Assembly (NCBI GenBank): GCA_034401135.1
Contig: JAWZSP010000001.1
Location: forward strand, 3,224,001 to 3,288,000
Direction of reading: 5' to 3'
DNA from: Volutella citrinella
Lineage: Eukaryota > Ascomycota > Sordariomycetes > Hypocreales > Nectriaceae
DNA length: 64,000 nt
In this document: piece by piece, positions 10,884 through 22,055 of the stretch
Numbering within the stretch: position 1 is the stretch's first letter
Layout of the letters: every line of letters begins with the position of its first letter
Notes under the pieces: generated by a model
Told to the model about the DNA's origin: nothing
What the model saw: only the letters and a program-made list of their open reading frames with translations
Databases searched by the model: none
Position numbers and translations under genes: made by a program

Positions 10884-11816
10884 GTCCCAAAGTCCGTGAG
10901 AGCTCCGTGTAAAAGAGTTGCGCTTCCGATGCGCAATAGTTCCCAGTCGAGGTAGAGCGGCAGGATCAGGAGTTGGTTATTGATAACTCAAGTGTCCGAT
11001 GAGGATTGTGCGGGGCTGTTGATGCTTGGAGGGGTAACAGCCGTGAGTGGCCGCTGAGAGCTTCACAAGTTTTCAAAGACATAAACGAGGCGGTTTCGGT
11101 GAGAAGCGTTCCAGGCTTATTAAATACGCCGTAGAGATGGCGAACCACACGATGAAATGGTTCGATTGCTAATAGCCCCTCAAGGCCAAGCGCATTTGCT
11201 CAGCCGTCACCTGAATTGCGCACACAACTGGCCGGTCGTCGGTCGTCGAATGCGCCCTTTTCACTTAAAGGCGGGGCGCTGGGCCACTTTGCTCTCCACC
11301 TGCTCGCCCTCGTCACCTCCCTGTGTCAAATCACCTGTGCCATCCGAGGCAGCTGGGTCGGGCCTTGGTGCTAGCTCCATGTTGTGCACATGCCAAGTTG
11401 AATTGGTCGGTTTGGGTTGACATTTTCACAGGGCGCATTGTTGCATGCCCAGGTAACAACGCACCACGGCGAGACGGCATAGACACGGCTCCTTAAGCTG
11501 GGAAAAATCGGGAGCCTTCTCCCCATTACTATTAGTTAGTTCATACATGGAATATCTTGTCGAACCCTTGAGCACTTGTAGCTCCTTTGTACCCCCATCC
11601 ATACTCCCGTAACGGCAGTTCAACATTAACCCATCGGGTCCGGTGGAAGCGAATGTCCTTTTCGTATCTATCCCAATCATTGTGCCCGTTTGTGTCGTAG
11701 CGAATGCAAATTTAGTCGTCGCCCTGCCGTTTCCGAAACGCCGATAATCAGATTCGAGTTATTTCTAATACATCTGTGAAAGCAAGCTCAGACTCCCCTA
11801 CCATTCGGCTTCGGTC
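10884..11816. other. Intergenic region upstream of the PLP enzyme
   Basis: This 0.93 kb holds the promoter of the PLP enzyme (-) and the 3' flank of the next minus-strand gene. The frames present are short and unconvincing. No repeats or RNA genes were recognised. Confidence 0.4.
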
Positions 11817-12825
11817 CTATCCCTCAGTGACCACCACCTTGGGTTGTGTCTGGTCAATGCTTCCCAGTTCTGAGCCTTGGCCGCTTTGTGCTCGCTTGCG
11901 GCTAGGAATGAGGAAGCGGGAGACGGCTGGCTGGATGGATGAGTCCTTGTCTTGTGTCTCGCCAAATTTGGAAAAGAAGCCTCGCTTGCGGGCATGAGAT
12001 TGCTTCTGGTCTTCTAGGCCGACATCCTCAAATGTCTCCTCGGCAGTCGGCGGATGGCGCTCAAACGAATGATCCATGGCGGACCTTGGGAGCCGAGGGA
12101 AGCGCGCGGAATCGAGGCTCTGGCGGGTTGGCATATCGGGATTGGTGATGGGAGAACGGGCAGAAATGTCCTAGATTGCCTATGAGCGGGAGTCTCGTTG
12201 ACAACAGATTGCGTTGCATTCGACTGCACTGTCAAGGGCGCGCTGGCTACGCAGACAAGATGACATACAAATGATCGACGGTAGGAGTCAAAGGACTCGC
12301 GAGAAATTGAGAAGGGCTCAATATCACCCATGCTGCTGCGGGTGTCTGTGGAGGTGCGAGACGACAGATACTTGTGGGGCCATTGCGCCTTCTCCTCCGT
12401 TGGTGAGGGCTGTTTGTCCAACTACGTTAGCTACATGCGACAATGACTAGGGGCGGTTGAGTTTGTGGGCTGTTCACATACAGGAAGATAGACACCGCTG
12501 TCATTGACGACTGTTTGTGAGGGAAAGGGTGTTAGCCAATGCCGTCTTGTGACCAAAAACCAAGGGCGCCCAGCGACGGACCCCCCGCCCACACCCACGC
12601 CGACGGGGAAGCAGGACTGGTCGCGTGGCCCAGGCGGCGTGCTCACGTACCGCTCATCTTATACTCGCCGTTATCTAGGCCTTTGCTGCGAACACTGAGG
12701 ACGGACGATGCCTTGGAGCCAACGGTGTCGACTCGTTCGAACGCCGGGGGCTGCACCGGGGGCTGGTTCTCGTCCTGGACGGTGACGATGCCGGGGCGGC
12801 GGACAAAGGGATTGCGGATAGGCAT
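11817..12825 (-). CDS. Conserved fungal protein of unknown function (four exons, one micro-exon)
   Basis: Exons 12651-12825, 12482-12510, 12269-12409 and 11817-12170 give 232 aa. Introns are 140, 72 and 98 bp with GTACGT, GTATGT and GTATGT donors. All junctions keep frame and rebuild plausible sequence across each join: GEYKMS+VVNDSGVYLP (29-nt exon 2), then PSPTEEKAQWP, then SYRRSF+DISARSP. The N-terminus is basic (MPIRNPFVRRPG), followed by Ser-rich segments with many likely phosphosites (SSRTSTDTRSSMGD, SISRESFDSY). The C-terminus has a basic-aromatic RKRGFFSKFGE patch. No transmembrane helix or catalytic motif is visible, and the protein is probably largely disordered. I recognise the overall pattern as a conserved Sordariomycete hypothetical protein but know no function. 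Confidence 0.8.
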
Positions 12826-15737
12826 GTTGAGCGGCGGGCGGCGAATACTGCGGGTGTAACCGTGCGCGGCCTAAAAAAACGACTCTGTGCCTCCTCGTGG
12901 TGATAGAGCGGTAATGGTATTGTATAGATTCGCAGCGGAGCGGGCTAATGTGGGAGAGAAGAATGCCAATGCAAGGCGAAAAGGGTCAGAGTCTGGGGGC
13001 GGATGAGATGACTTTGCGACTGGACTCTGGGGATGGGCGGATTTACATAAAACGGTGACGGGTGGAGCGATGAAGGTGGTACGGCCAAGCCCAAGCCCCC
13101 AAACCATGGAGATGGAATTGGAATTGTCAACACTTGCCTCAATCAGTGCTGTACTTCCAGTCGGCCTCGGGGGAGTGGCCGCTCTACTTGCCGCGAGTTG
13201 CCCACTGCGCCGGACTTGGGGGGGACCGAAGGGCCGCATGAGCGAATCAACAGTGGCGGCCGAGACAGGTACTCACCCAATTCCTAGCGCTCTTAGCTCC
13301 CGAGTCTGCAGCCCGCTCGCTCTTACTCGATTTGCCCTGCGGCAACACCCCTCCCTCTCTCCAAGTGCCTATCCGAGTGCGAGCGGGATGTCACCCAATG
13401 GAGACCAAGGGGACGAGAGATTCATTTCAGCAGTGGTAAGCTGACTTCACGCTCTGTGTTCCCCTTTCTCCATCATGGGCATCTAGATGCATGCATCATA
13501 TCGCTTTCCGCTCAAGCAAGCCAAAGTCCTGCGTGGACTGTCCATGTGTTGGCCTCCCATATAACATTGGCGCGCAATGGGATGCAGGTTAGCGGGCCAG
13601 TCTCCCAGTCAGACAAATCAGAGCGCCCGAAACTGTCTCTTGCGCCGGGCACTTGCGTCTCCAGCCCATCTCACACTTGCCGTCATATGAGGGAGGACAT
13701 GCGCAGCCAAGAGCGACCAGCGAAGCACATTAGCCCCGTACGAGGCAAGTTCGGGGCGTCCGCGGGCCGAGGGAACCTGGAACCGCCTCTTTACTGCACT
13801 CTGTCAAACCTCCCGTCAAGCCCCACACAGCCCTGGATAGCAATGTACGAGTCAAGGCCGGTCCCTCATTGATGCCCTCCAGCAAGTCCGTCAAATTCTC
13901 AAAGCAAGGCACCACTCGATTGGACTGAAGCCAGCAGATCTACCGCCCAAGCGGGCCACTGACTTGCATTCAACAGCCTAGCAGACTAGTCAGGCCTTCA
14001 CTTTGGACCAAAGCAGTAACTGGGTTGCCGTCTCCGGATCACAGCCACACTCGCTGACCTTGGCGCATGGGAGATGATGACGAAATTGACGTGGTAGCTG
14101 CTCGCTGGCGGCGGTTCCCTGCTCCGAGGATTTGGGGGCCCAAAGAGTGTTGACATCACCTCAGGCCTCCTACGGGCTCATTATTCCCGTGTGTGCCCAA
14201 ACACGCCCGACTCGCACCACGCAGCACCATCGTCGCCTGGCAAGAAATGGCCATGGCCTTTGCAATGGCACATTGGAAAGGAGGCTTGTCCGGCGCATCC
14301 GAGCAGTGGCCCGATCGGGGCCCCGCCGACCCGGCGTTTCTTGCGGGGACGGGCACCCATCGGATATTGCATTGCCGCTGGCATCCCAACAGGGACTGTC
14401 AACTAATGTCTGTGGAAGACATGGTATCGCCAATGGGCCCCGCTAGCGTATACCGATTCGTTGCCATGGATGAGAACCTAATCTATGCAATTTTCGAAAT
14501 TGGCATAGGCTTGAAATCGCACGACAAATGATCAAATGCGCTGGAGCAGCCCACTTCACTGTAATGAATTGAACCCTGGCTTGCCGTTTAGGCGGGTATT
14601 CAACCTGGGCTCATTCAGTCTTCCGGATCTATGGATAGCATTTACCACAGACTGCTCGCCATGGCCAAACATGGCCCTGCGTGAATGCCAAGTAATCGCA
14701 AGGGGTCCAATTGCCCTACTACTTGCATCTGCGTTGCTAACAATGATTTAACATGGGCATCACGGCTAGATCCCCTAGTTTTACTTCTCGCGACCCGTTC
14801 AACAATCCACTTCTTGCATGGGAGGATGTGATTAGCCGCCATGAACCTTGATTGACTTGCGACACCCTCATCCCCTTGGTGCCTACGACCACACGGTCAG
14901 AACACATCGTGGGCAGCTAGTCTGTGCTGTGTGTTCTGTCGACTTGTTCCGCCAGAAGTTGCCAAGACAGCGAGATACACGCACTTCCCGAATCTCCAAG
15001 CAAACCATGTCCCCAAGCATTGGCAAGTATCATGCACTCAGGATTATGTGCCTTCTGCACTTGAGTTAAAATAGAGACGCGTTCAATTGGGCCTTGTTGT
15101 TCTCGTAGTCGTCTTCTTGTTTGCTCCATGAGCCAACAATAGGACAAGCAACTCACCAGCACCTTTCGCATCTACAAACCCGTTCATGTTTCATGTACCG
15201 TGAGTGCTCGTCTATGCAGCTGTCATTGTTTTCGGCTTCAAATGAAGTAAAGCATGGGGCCCCATCACTGCCATCCGCCTCTTAATCAAAGAGTTGCCGT
15301 CACGGTTACACAACTCTGGTGACAGTGACGGGGCACTGAGTCACATGTGCTGTTGGCCGCGCTAGTACACGGATGGGATTGAATTGTATGTGATATCACC
15401 TCCGCCACAATAAAGCTGGAAGTGAAGTGAACGAGGCTAGTTCCTGGCTGAACATAACAGTCGAGGCAGGTGCTGCTCAGTTCCCTTCCCTTCCCTCCCA
15501 ACATGTGACACTTGCGAATAGTCGGGCCCTCTTCAAATAACTCTCTTCAGATCATTGCCCAAAAATCCTCCTCCTTCTTCTCGTATTGACTCTTTATCAT
15601 ATCCGCCCCGAGACAGCACAGATGCGTGGCACCATCGCCCTTTGGATCACACTGCCCAGCCAGCCCTCTTCAGTCCCAAGTGGAATACATTAGTCAACTC
15701 AACGTGTTTGGCTTTGATTCGATTGGCGCGCCTCGCC
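12826..15737. other. Divergent intergenic spacer of 2.9 kb, no gene supported
   Basis: The spacer separates the 232-aa gene (-) from the small membrane-protein gene (+). Frames up to 138 aa exist (13456-13872) but overlap others of equal length on both strands and show no domain or splice-linked continuation. It probably holds two promoters and untranslated leaders. Confidence 0.4.
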
Positions 15738-16599
15738 ATGGCGGCCTTCTTCCTGGGCTGGGAACTGTGGCAGTCCATGACTTTTGTAACTAGCCCGTCA
15801 TCCCATGCTACGATTCTTGCTGACCTTGTTGTAGGTTTTTGCTTGCTGCATTGCGCTCGTCTTCGCCGTCGGCTGGACAAGGCTTTATTGGACTAACACC
15901 AAACTCCGTCGCCTTGAGATTCTCGAAGAGGAAAAACGAGCCCGCTCTTCCATCATTTCCCACTGCGGCATCGAAAACCTCCGGCCGGCAGAAATCCCTT
16001 TCGGAATCCGTGCGCTCCAGAACGGCGTTGAGGTGGAAGGGATATGGGTCGCGAAACCATGTTTCCAGACAGACCAAGCCATGCCAGCCTCGAGAAAGGG
16101 CAACGAGACACCCGGGGAAAGAGTTGGCCATGGTTCTGATGTTAACTCCTGCGAAAATGCTGCCGAGAGCACGCGAAAACACCTTGGAGCAAGCCCAATC
16201 GTCGTTTCAGCATCTGTCAACGGCAAGGCCCCGAGTACACCACCAAGCCAAATGTTGGGATCTGCCATAACATCTCGAGACTGCACACCTGTTCAGCCGG
16301 GTTTCGATACCTCCCCGCAAATTTGGCAACTCCCTAGAAAGCTACCAGAAAGCCAACGGGGCAGTCTCAACCTGGAACCTTCGACGTCATCAAAGTCCGC
16401 GGATCCATTTACATCTGCTGCCCAAGCTCCACGCCGTTCCTTACCGATCCGGGCCCAAACTGGCAGCCCTTATTTGGATTCCACTCCCCCGGACTTCAGT
16501 CTGCACGATCTAAGCGAGCCGAGAGCCACCTACCACACAACCAGACCGGGTCGGCTAGCCCTGCCTCGGCCACCTGGACAAGGGGTGGACGGGGGCTAA
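15738..16599 (+). CDS. Single-pass membrane protein of unknown function
   Basis: Two exons, 15738-15785 and 15835-16599, across a 49-bp intron (GTAACT donor, CTGAC branch point, GTAG acceptor), in phase 0; 270 aa. The start is GCCATGG. Splicing joins MAAFFLGWELWQSMTF to VFACCIALVFAVGW and completes one hydrophobic helix spanning about residues 3-29. This is followed by a charged juxtamembrane segment (TNTKLRRLEILEEEKRARSS, about 34-53) that could form a short coiled coil. A conserved-looking block, PAEIPFGIRALQNGVEVEGIW, spans about 64-84. The remainder is Ser/Pro/Thr-rich and disordered. I infer N-terminal anchoring with a long cytosolic tail; a topology program could decide the orientation. 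No family name is assigned. Confidence 0.75.
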
Positions 16600-17158
16600 G
16601 GCGCTGGCGATACGAATCTGAGTTTACCAGTAACATCGCAGAACTATGTGAACAGTTCAAATTCTACACAACCTGCCAAAACAGAGCTGCCATACAAAGG
16701 CTTATGAGAGCCGGCGATTATCTTCTGAAACATCAACCACCAGCTAGCTGCGTTCGATCTTGGAAGCTCAATACCTTTCTTGCTCCTACTTTATCTCTGC
16801 TCTTGCGACTAATGCTATGAATTGTCAATACCTACACATTTGCTTCCAATGATGATTCCGACTGCACTGAGATTTGAAGTCTCGCCTTTGTCGGACTTGG
16901 TCATCGGGCATCCGCCGGCAACAATGGCGTGAGAGAGTAATGATGGGTTGGCGACCCGCACATGTCGCAGGGTACGGCATCGACTTCGATAGGATCGTCG
17001 GTTTCCATAACTGAATCTTCTAAGCTGCCGAGAGAGTCGAAATAGTGAATGACGACTTGGATTTGGCAAAATGGCATGGCTTCGGTCTGCCGTGCACTAC
17101 GGGAAGACAACTCAAGAGGATGAAAGAGACAAGTTCGTTTTTATTACGGATGAAGAGC
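16600..17158. other. Convergent 3' region
   Basis: This 0.56 kb lies between the stop codons of the membrane-protein gene (+) and LSM6 (-). It carries the two 3' untranslated regions. No coding or RNA gene was recognised. Confidence 0.4.
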
Positions 17159-17537
17159 TCATGAATCGGCTGAAATGTACATGACTAGAGAAGTGGTGAG
17201 TTAGAATCAATGCCATCACAGTCCTGATGTGTTTGCTCACCGTTGTTTCCTCTCACAAAGGCATCGCCATATTCCCTGCGCTTGGTGCCGTTGACGTACT
17301 CGGCTGTCTTCTCCAGCGCAATGTTCATGTAGCCATCCACCGACTGAAGCTCGCCTGTGTCATCGTTAGCGCGCTCGTCCCGGGGCAGTAAACTGGCCGA
17401 GGCGAGTGAAGCCCGGCTCACTCACCCTTGTAGACGACGCCCGAGTTCAGCTTGACAGTGACGGGGTTTCCGATGATGTCGCTGAGAAAGCTTGAAGGGT
17501 CCTTGCCCTCGCCCTGTGAAATGGCACCGTTCTCCAT
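17159..17537 (-). CDS. LSM6: U6 snRNA-associated Sm-like protein LSm6
   Basis: Three exons, 17426-17537, 17241-17354 and 17159-17184, with introns of 71 and 56 bp (GTGAGT and GTGAGC donors); 83 aa. The last exon is only 26 nt and supplies VMYISADS. Sm motif 1 runs from VTVKLNSGVVYKGEL to VDGYMNIALE, and Sm motif 2 is the FVRGNNVMYIS segment completed by splicing into exon 3. LSm6 is a subunit of two heptameric rings. The nuclear LSm2-8 ring binds the 3' oligo-U of U6 snRNA and helps U4/U6 assembly; the cytoplasmic LSm1-7 ring works with Pat1 in decapping and mRNA decay. Length and sequence fit the family closely. It is divergently paired with the Rad60/Esc2 gene across a 513-bp spacer. Confidence 0.96.
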
Positions 17538-18050
17538 TGCGGTTTGGGGGTGTGTGCTGGTGATGTGGCTGGACGTGTCTCCTGCGAGTGTGTTTTTTTG
17601 TCAACGCCAGAAAAGAGGTGAAGTGAGAGCGATGCCTGATAAGATTGGGGGAGGCGGGGTCACTGGACTGGAATTGGATGCTCGACTCGCACTGTGGCGC
17701 ACACGCCGGCCCGTGCCTCTGGTTCATCCCACTAACAGGACGCGGTAGTGGGAGACTGTCAGCGCCAGCCCGGCCCTCTTTCCCCTGTATGTTGACCCCC
17801 AAAAACACCTGATGCGCTGTAATTTGGGGCAAGAGGAGCGCTATAAGTGCTGTGATTCAGTCCCGATGCTTCGTGGCGCACCATCACCGCACGTCCCACC
17901 AGCACCTTTGTTCATCTCACTCCACGAAGCTTCGCATCGCATTCTCGCATCTTAGAGAGCTGAGTTGCTGTTCCAGGTGGTTGCGCGACCTAGTTCAGAG
18001 TATTGCGAGATACAAAAGCACCTGGATTTACAAGTTTCGTCATAGCAACA
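17538..18050. promoter_or_regulatory. Bidirectional promoter region between LSM6 and the Rad60/Esc2 gene
   Basis: This 513 bp separates two divergent start codons. Both promoters and leaders must fit here, so it is a likely shared nucleosome-free region. I see no clear consensus TATA box. Short frames inside it are not coding. Confidence 0.5.
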
Positions 18051-19618
18051 ATGGCTGACCAGACTTCGGCGCCGTCGCCGTCGAGAAAGAAGAAGCTTCC
18101 TTTCAAGCCAACAGCCTTGCGCCGCAGCCAAGTCGCGCCGACACCTACACAGGATGAGAGCGCCAGTAACAAGGACGACGACGGCCTGGATCTGTTTCGC
18201 CGATCCAAGGAGATGGCAAACATCGTAGAGGCTGATCAGCAGAGGCACTGGAAGAGAGTGCAGAGACAGCGGGAGAAAGACGAGGCAGGACGCTCACAAG
18301 CGTCGCAACCAGCCAAACGGCCAGTGAATGATGATGCCGACTTTGACGAGTGGCTTTCGTCCAAGCCCGTCGACGATGGGCCTATGAATACACCAGATCA
18401 GAGTCTCGCAGACGGGAGCCAAGACAAGGAGGAGAGGGGAGCCGATAGAGTGAGGTAAGTTGTTTCGCAGTCGCTCTCACCTTGAAGAGGTTGGCTGACT
18501 ATGTACGCAGTGAATTGGCAACTCCACCGCCCTCGAAACGGTCGAGGACGGATACGCCATCTTCCAGGGTGAGGAGTGTCGGCATCGGGAGCGATATCGC
18601 TATTTCAGAGACCTCGCCATCTACACGGGTTTTGCGAGGTCGCGACAGAGCCACCACGCCAATACGGGCGCAGCCTCAAACCACCACCCAGTCGATCATC
18701 ACGCTTGACGATTCAGACGACGACGACGATGCCGCCCAGTTGAAATCACCCACGCCTGCAAAAATCCAGATCAGAAGCAGGAGCAGCAGTCTTGAGATTC
18801 TGCCCGCTTCCGCCGAGGAGCCCACGGCCAGGCAGAAGCCGTCGCCCCCGGCAGCGGAAGAAGAAGACGAGTTCGCCGAGTACGTCCGTCGGGCGGAGGA
18901 GAAGCAGGCGAGGGATCAGGAGCTACTCGAGACAGGCCTGGATGGCCCGCCTACAGACTCTTCTGTCGAGGTTCTCATCAGCTCCGTCATCGAGAACTCG
19001 ATTCCTCTCCGCGTCAAGATCACCTACGAAAAGGACTTCCAAATCGTCCGCAGGTCCTGGGTCGCTTTCCAGCAGAAAAAGGGCGTGCCCATCCCAGAAG
19101 CCGACGCCAACGACATCATCTTGACCTTCCGCCGCAAGCGCATCTACCTCACCTCGTCGCTGCTCAACCTCGGCGTCCGCCCCACCCGCGAAGGCCGCCT
19201 CGCCGTCAACGGCAGCCACAGCAGGGACGGCTTCGACGACTCCCGCAACTGGGTCCTCATCGAGGCCTGGACCCCTGAGCTCTTTGCCGAGATGGAGCGC
19301 CGCCAGGCCGTGCAGCGCCGCATCGACGCCGGCGAGATCCTCGATAACAGCGAGCTCTCCGCGGAGGAAGCCAAGGAGGCCGCGCCAGAGATCAAGCTCA
19401 AGCTGATCCTCCGGGCGCGCGACCTCGAGCCCGTCAAGCTAACCGTGAGGCCCGAGTCCACCGTCGAGACGCTCATCCAGGGGTTCCGGAGGCAGCGCGC
19501 CATCGGCTCCGACAAGGACGTCAGCATGTGGTTCGATGGCGACCGGCTGGAGGAGCACACGACCATGGAGGATGCCGAGATTGATGACATGGACACCATC
19601 GAGGTCCACATCAAGTGA
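18051..19618 (+). CDS. Rad60/Esc2-type SUMO-like domain protein
   Basis: Exons 18051-18454 and 18511-19618 across a 56-bp intron (GTAAGT...CGCAG), in phase 2; 503 aa. Residues 1-40 carry a basic KKKLPFKPTALRR motif. A SUMO-interacting motif, SIITLDDSDDDDD, sits at about 196-208. A divergent SUMO-like domain spans about 286-405 (ENSIPLRVKITYEKDF onward). A well-conserved second SUMO-like domain forms the C-terminus (about 428-503, KLKLILRARDLEPVKLTV to DDMDTIEVHIK); it ends in VHIK with no Gly-Gly tail, so it cannot be conjugated. Rad60 (fission yeast), Esc2 (budding yeast) and NIP45 (human) use this layout to bring the SUMO machinery to damaged replication forks and recombination intermediates. 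Nuclear location is inferred. It converges on the sirtuin gene. Confidence 0.88.
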
Positions 19619-20189
19619 GGTGCGCTGCACATGCAGATGCAGGTGCAGGCTGTGGGTTTGCAGCATTTGGGATTGCGTAGTCTTGGGCTTGGTAACACGG
19701 CATTGGCGCTGAAGGAATGATGATACCCAGGAATAAACAAACTACTAGGATTTTAAATCGCTTCTACTCCGGATTCAATGCTATGGACGAATCGACCTCT
19801 CGTGATGCTTTGGTCAACTTGTCCTCGGGCCCTCACTAGCTTGGGAACCAGTCCCTCGCTACATCTACATCTACTTCTCTTCATTTGAGCATGCTGCGCT
19901 TCTTTTTTGTCATAGTTGGTACATAACATCAAGCTCACTCAGGGCTTGATTGGATCACCTGGATTAACGCCTCTATTGTATAATACATGTCCGGCGCAGT
20001 GGGTATCCGCCTGTTACCTCAAAGCCCCCTCGGGCTACATCCATTGTTCAAGACGCCCCAGTACACATTATAATGTTTTAAAAAGCAGTTTGACTGTCCA
20101 CCGGCACGCTGCCCAGCGGGATCGGGTCAACGCCCATCCTCCGTTCAAGGCGCTTTCAACAGGGGCTTCTTGACGAATGAGGTGAGTTA
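19619..20189. other. Convergent 3' region
   Basis: This 0.57 kb lies between the stop codons of the Rad60/Esc2 gene and the sirtuin gene. It contains AT-richer sequence (AATAAACAAACTACTAGG near 19732) suited to poly(A) signals. No gene was seen. Confidence 0.45.
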
Positions 20190-22055
20190 CTACACCATAT
20201 CAATCATGAGCCGTAAGCTAGCAGGCACCGATTTAGGAGATATGGTTTCGCCGGGAAACCTGCCAGAGGGTATTGTAGGAGTTGTAGGACCGGAGCTGGA
20301 CATTTCGCCCTCGGCTGCAGGTTCCTGTTTGAAAAGGAAATTGTCGTTGGAGGCACGGCGCTCGGGCCGTAGTGCCGGGAGAGAGATACGAGCTTCTGGC
20401 TCGTCTTTGATGGACAATTTCCCAGCAGCCTTTTTGGCCAAAGGCTGTGATTCCACTTTCTTGCCAGTCTTGAAAGACTGTATGCCTGTTGCCGCTGGGA
20501 CCTTGGCTTTGGCGGGAGCCTTTGGCTTGCGAACACGAGGCTTTGTGACTTTGGCCGGTTTCTCGGCCTCGGACTTGACTCCCGTAAAAGCAATCTTGCT
20601 TTGCTTGGCTTTGGTAACCTTTTTGACAGCAGATATTCTGGGGCTGGCTTGAGGCGTAGGTATACCTTGGATATCCGTTTTGAGCTTCGTTGCCAGATGT
20701 GGTTCGGCATCCCGTTTTGTGGGACTTGATGGGATGTTGACGGCAAAGGTGGTCTTGCTGCGACGTTGCTGGCTCTCGAGGTCTTCTTCTTGCGAGACCA
20801 GATAATTCTCACCAATGCTGCAATCCCACGGCGGCAATTCCGCTAGTCGGGCCACATTGTCGCACTTGGATCGAACAACAATATCCCAGCAGTCCTTGAA
20901 GTCCGCGCCCTTTGGTTCGGGATCAACATTGACCCACATGGTAATGCCATCCCTCCTGCCGCGCGTGACCTGACACATTTCTTTGACCAGCCGGCGGGTT
21001 CCAGGGACCTTGAGCGTGGTGCCAACCACAATAACAGCATCTGGCCGTGACTTCAAGTCTGCACTCGATACGTTTCCGATGGCCTCTTCATCCGGATTGT
21101 ACTCATTGTACAGGACAAAACGAGGCCGAAGTCTACCAATGCCGTGACTCCGCTTTCCAGCGTGTATGGTGCGGACCTCATCTTGCTCGAGGCAGGCGTT
21201 GCAGAGTGGGGCTTCTGGCCCATCAAAAACTTCACCATTGAATGGCTCAAGCTGCGCGCATTTCGTACAGACCATGTTCTGGAGACCACCATGGAGTTGG
21301 ATCGTGGTTGGCCAGGGTCCCTTGGGGTTGAGAGGAACCTTGGTAGCAAGGGGCTCCATCGAGGTGTCGAGGCAATCGATGTTTTGTGAATAAAGTCGCA
21401 TCAGGCGGCCTTCTTGTGCTAGGGAGGCCAGCAGATGGTGGAAAGGAGTCGGTTTCGCCGCCTGCGTCATTTGGGCCATCTCTCTGACCATGGCATGGAA
21501 TGATTGAGTAGAGGCATCATGCTTGTAAACTGAGGCGTCGAAGAGATGTTTGCCGGAGGCTTTAAGCTTATGCTGCGAACGCGCCGTAGCGAACAGGCCC
21601 GTGGAAGAGCGGAAGTCGGGAATGCCTGCGGATACGGAAATGCCTGCACCAGCGATCACCACAATCTTCTTCTTTTTTCGCAAAGCGGCAATGAGACGTG
21701 ACATCTGGCGACTATCCTCGGCAGTAAACTCGCATTCGGGCTTGGTGAGGTCAAGATATGCTGTTGTTCGCTCCTTTGGGGCAGTAATTCTGCGTCGTTT
21801 GGCGGGCGGTGGACCATCCGTGGCTGAGTCCAATTTTCTGCGCACCTCGTCATCGTCGTAGATGGGTTCGCCGAGTTTAATGGGGGATTGGGTGCCCGAG
21901 GCGGTGGTGGATGAGGGCGAGGGGTATCGTTTTGCCAGGTCATTCTCCATGGCGGGTGAATTCGGCCAGGAGGGCGTTTTAGAGCGGCTCGAAAGGGGTG
22001 ATGAGTCTTCTGAATGCGAGGGCGATGCCGACGCAATGGGGCTCGAAGAATCCAT
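20190..22055 (-). CDS. Hst3/Hst4-type sirtuin (NAD-dependent histone deacetylase)
   Basis: Intronless, 621 aa. The ATG at 22055 (GCCATGG) is taken as the start because the in-frame extension to 22091 begins with TTG. The first 110 residues are Ser/Pro-rich with a basic AKRRRITAPKER nuclear-localisation patch. The sirtuin core covers about 125-405: GAGISVSAGIPDFRSSTGLF (NAD loop, about 136-155), QNID (224-227), the catalytic His in QLHGGL (about H255), zinc ligands C263, C266, C285 and C288, and the VVGTTLKVPG NAD-binding strand. The GKRSHGIGRLRPRFVLYNE segment is diagnostic of the Hst3/Hst4 branch. These enzymes remove acetyl from histone H3 Lys56 after S phase and maintain silencing and genome stability. 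The C-terminal ~210 residues are Lys/Pro/Ala-rich with many basic patches, as in other filamentous-fungal members. Confidence 0.93.
   Translation of the reverse strand: MDSSSPIASASPSHSEDSSPLSSRSKTPSWPNSPAMENDLAKRYPSPSSTTASGTQSPIKLGEPIYDDDEVRRKLDSATDGPPPAKRRRITAPKERTTAYLDLTKPECEFTAEDSRQMSRLIAALRKKKKIVVIAGAGISVSAGIPDFRSSTGLFATARSQHKLKASGKHLFDASVYKHDASTQSFHAMVREMAQMTQAAKPTPFHHLLASLAQEGRLMRLYSQNIDCLDTSMEPLATKVPLNPKGPWPTTIQLHGGLQNMVCTKCAQLEPFNGEVFDGPEAPLCNACLEQDEVRTIHAGKRSHGIGRLRPRFVLYNEYNPDEEAIGNVSSADLKSRPDAVIVVGTTLKVPGTRRLVKEMCQVTRGRRDGITMWVNVDPEPKGADFKDCWDIVVRSKCDNVARLAELPPWDCSIGENYLVSQEEDLESQQRRSKTTFAVNIPSSPTKRDAEPHLATKLKTDIQGIPTPQASPRISAVKKVTKAKQSKIAFTGVKSEAEKPAKVTKPRVRKPKAPAKAKVPAATGIQSFKTGKKVESQPLAKKAAGKLSIKDEPEARISLPALRPERRASNDNFLFKQEPAAEGEMSSSGPTTPTIPSGRFPGETISPKSVPASLRLMIDMV

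Noticed and set aside
13456..13872. 138-aa + strand ORF in the 12.8-15.7 kb spacer
   Set aside because: Composition looks random, no splice-linked continuation and no family resemblance.
19144..19740. 198-aa minus-strand ORF
   Set aside because: Antisense to the second exon of the Rad60/Esc2 gene.
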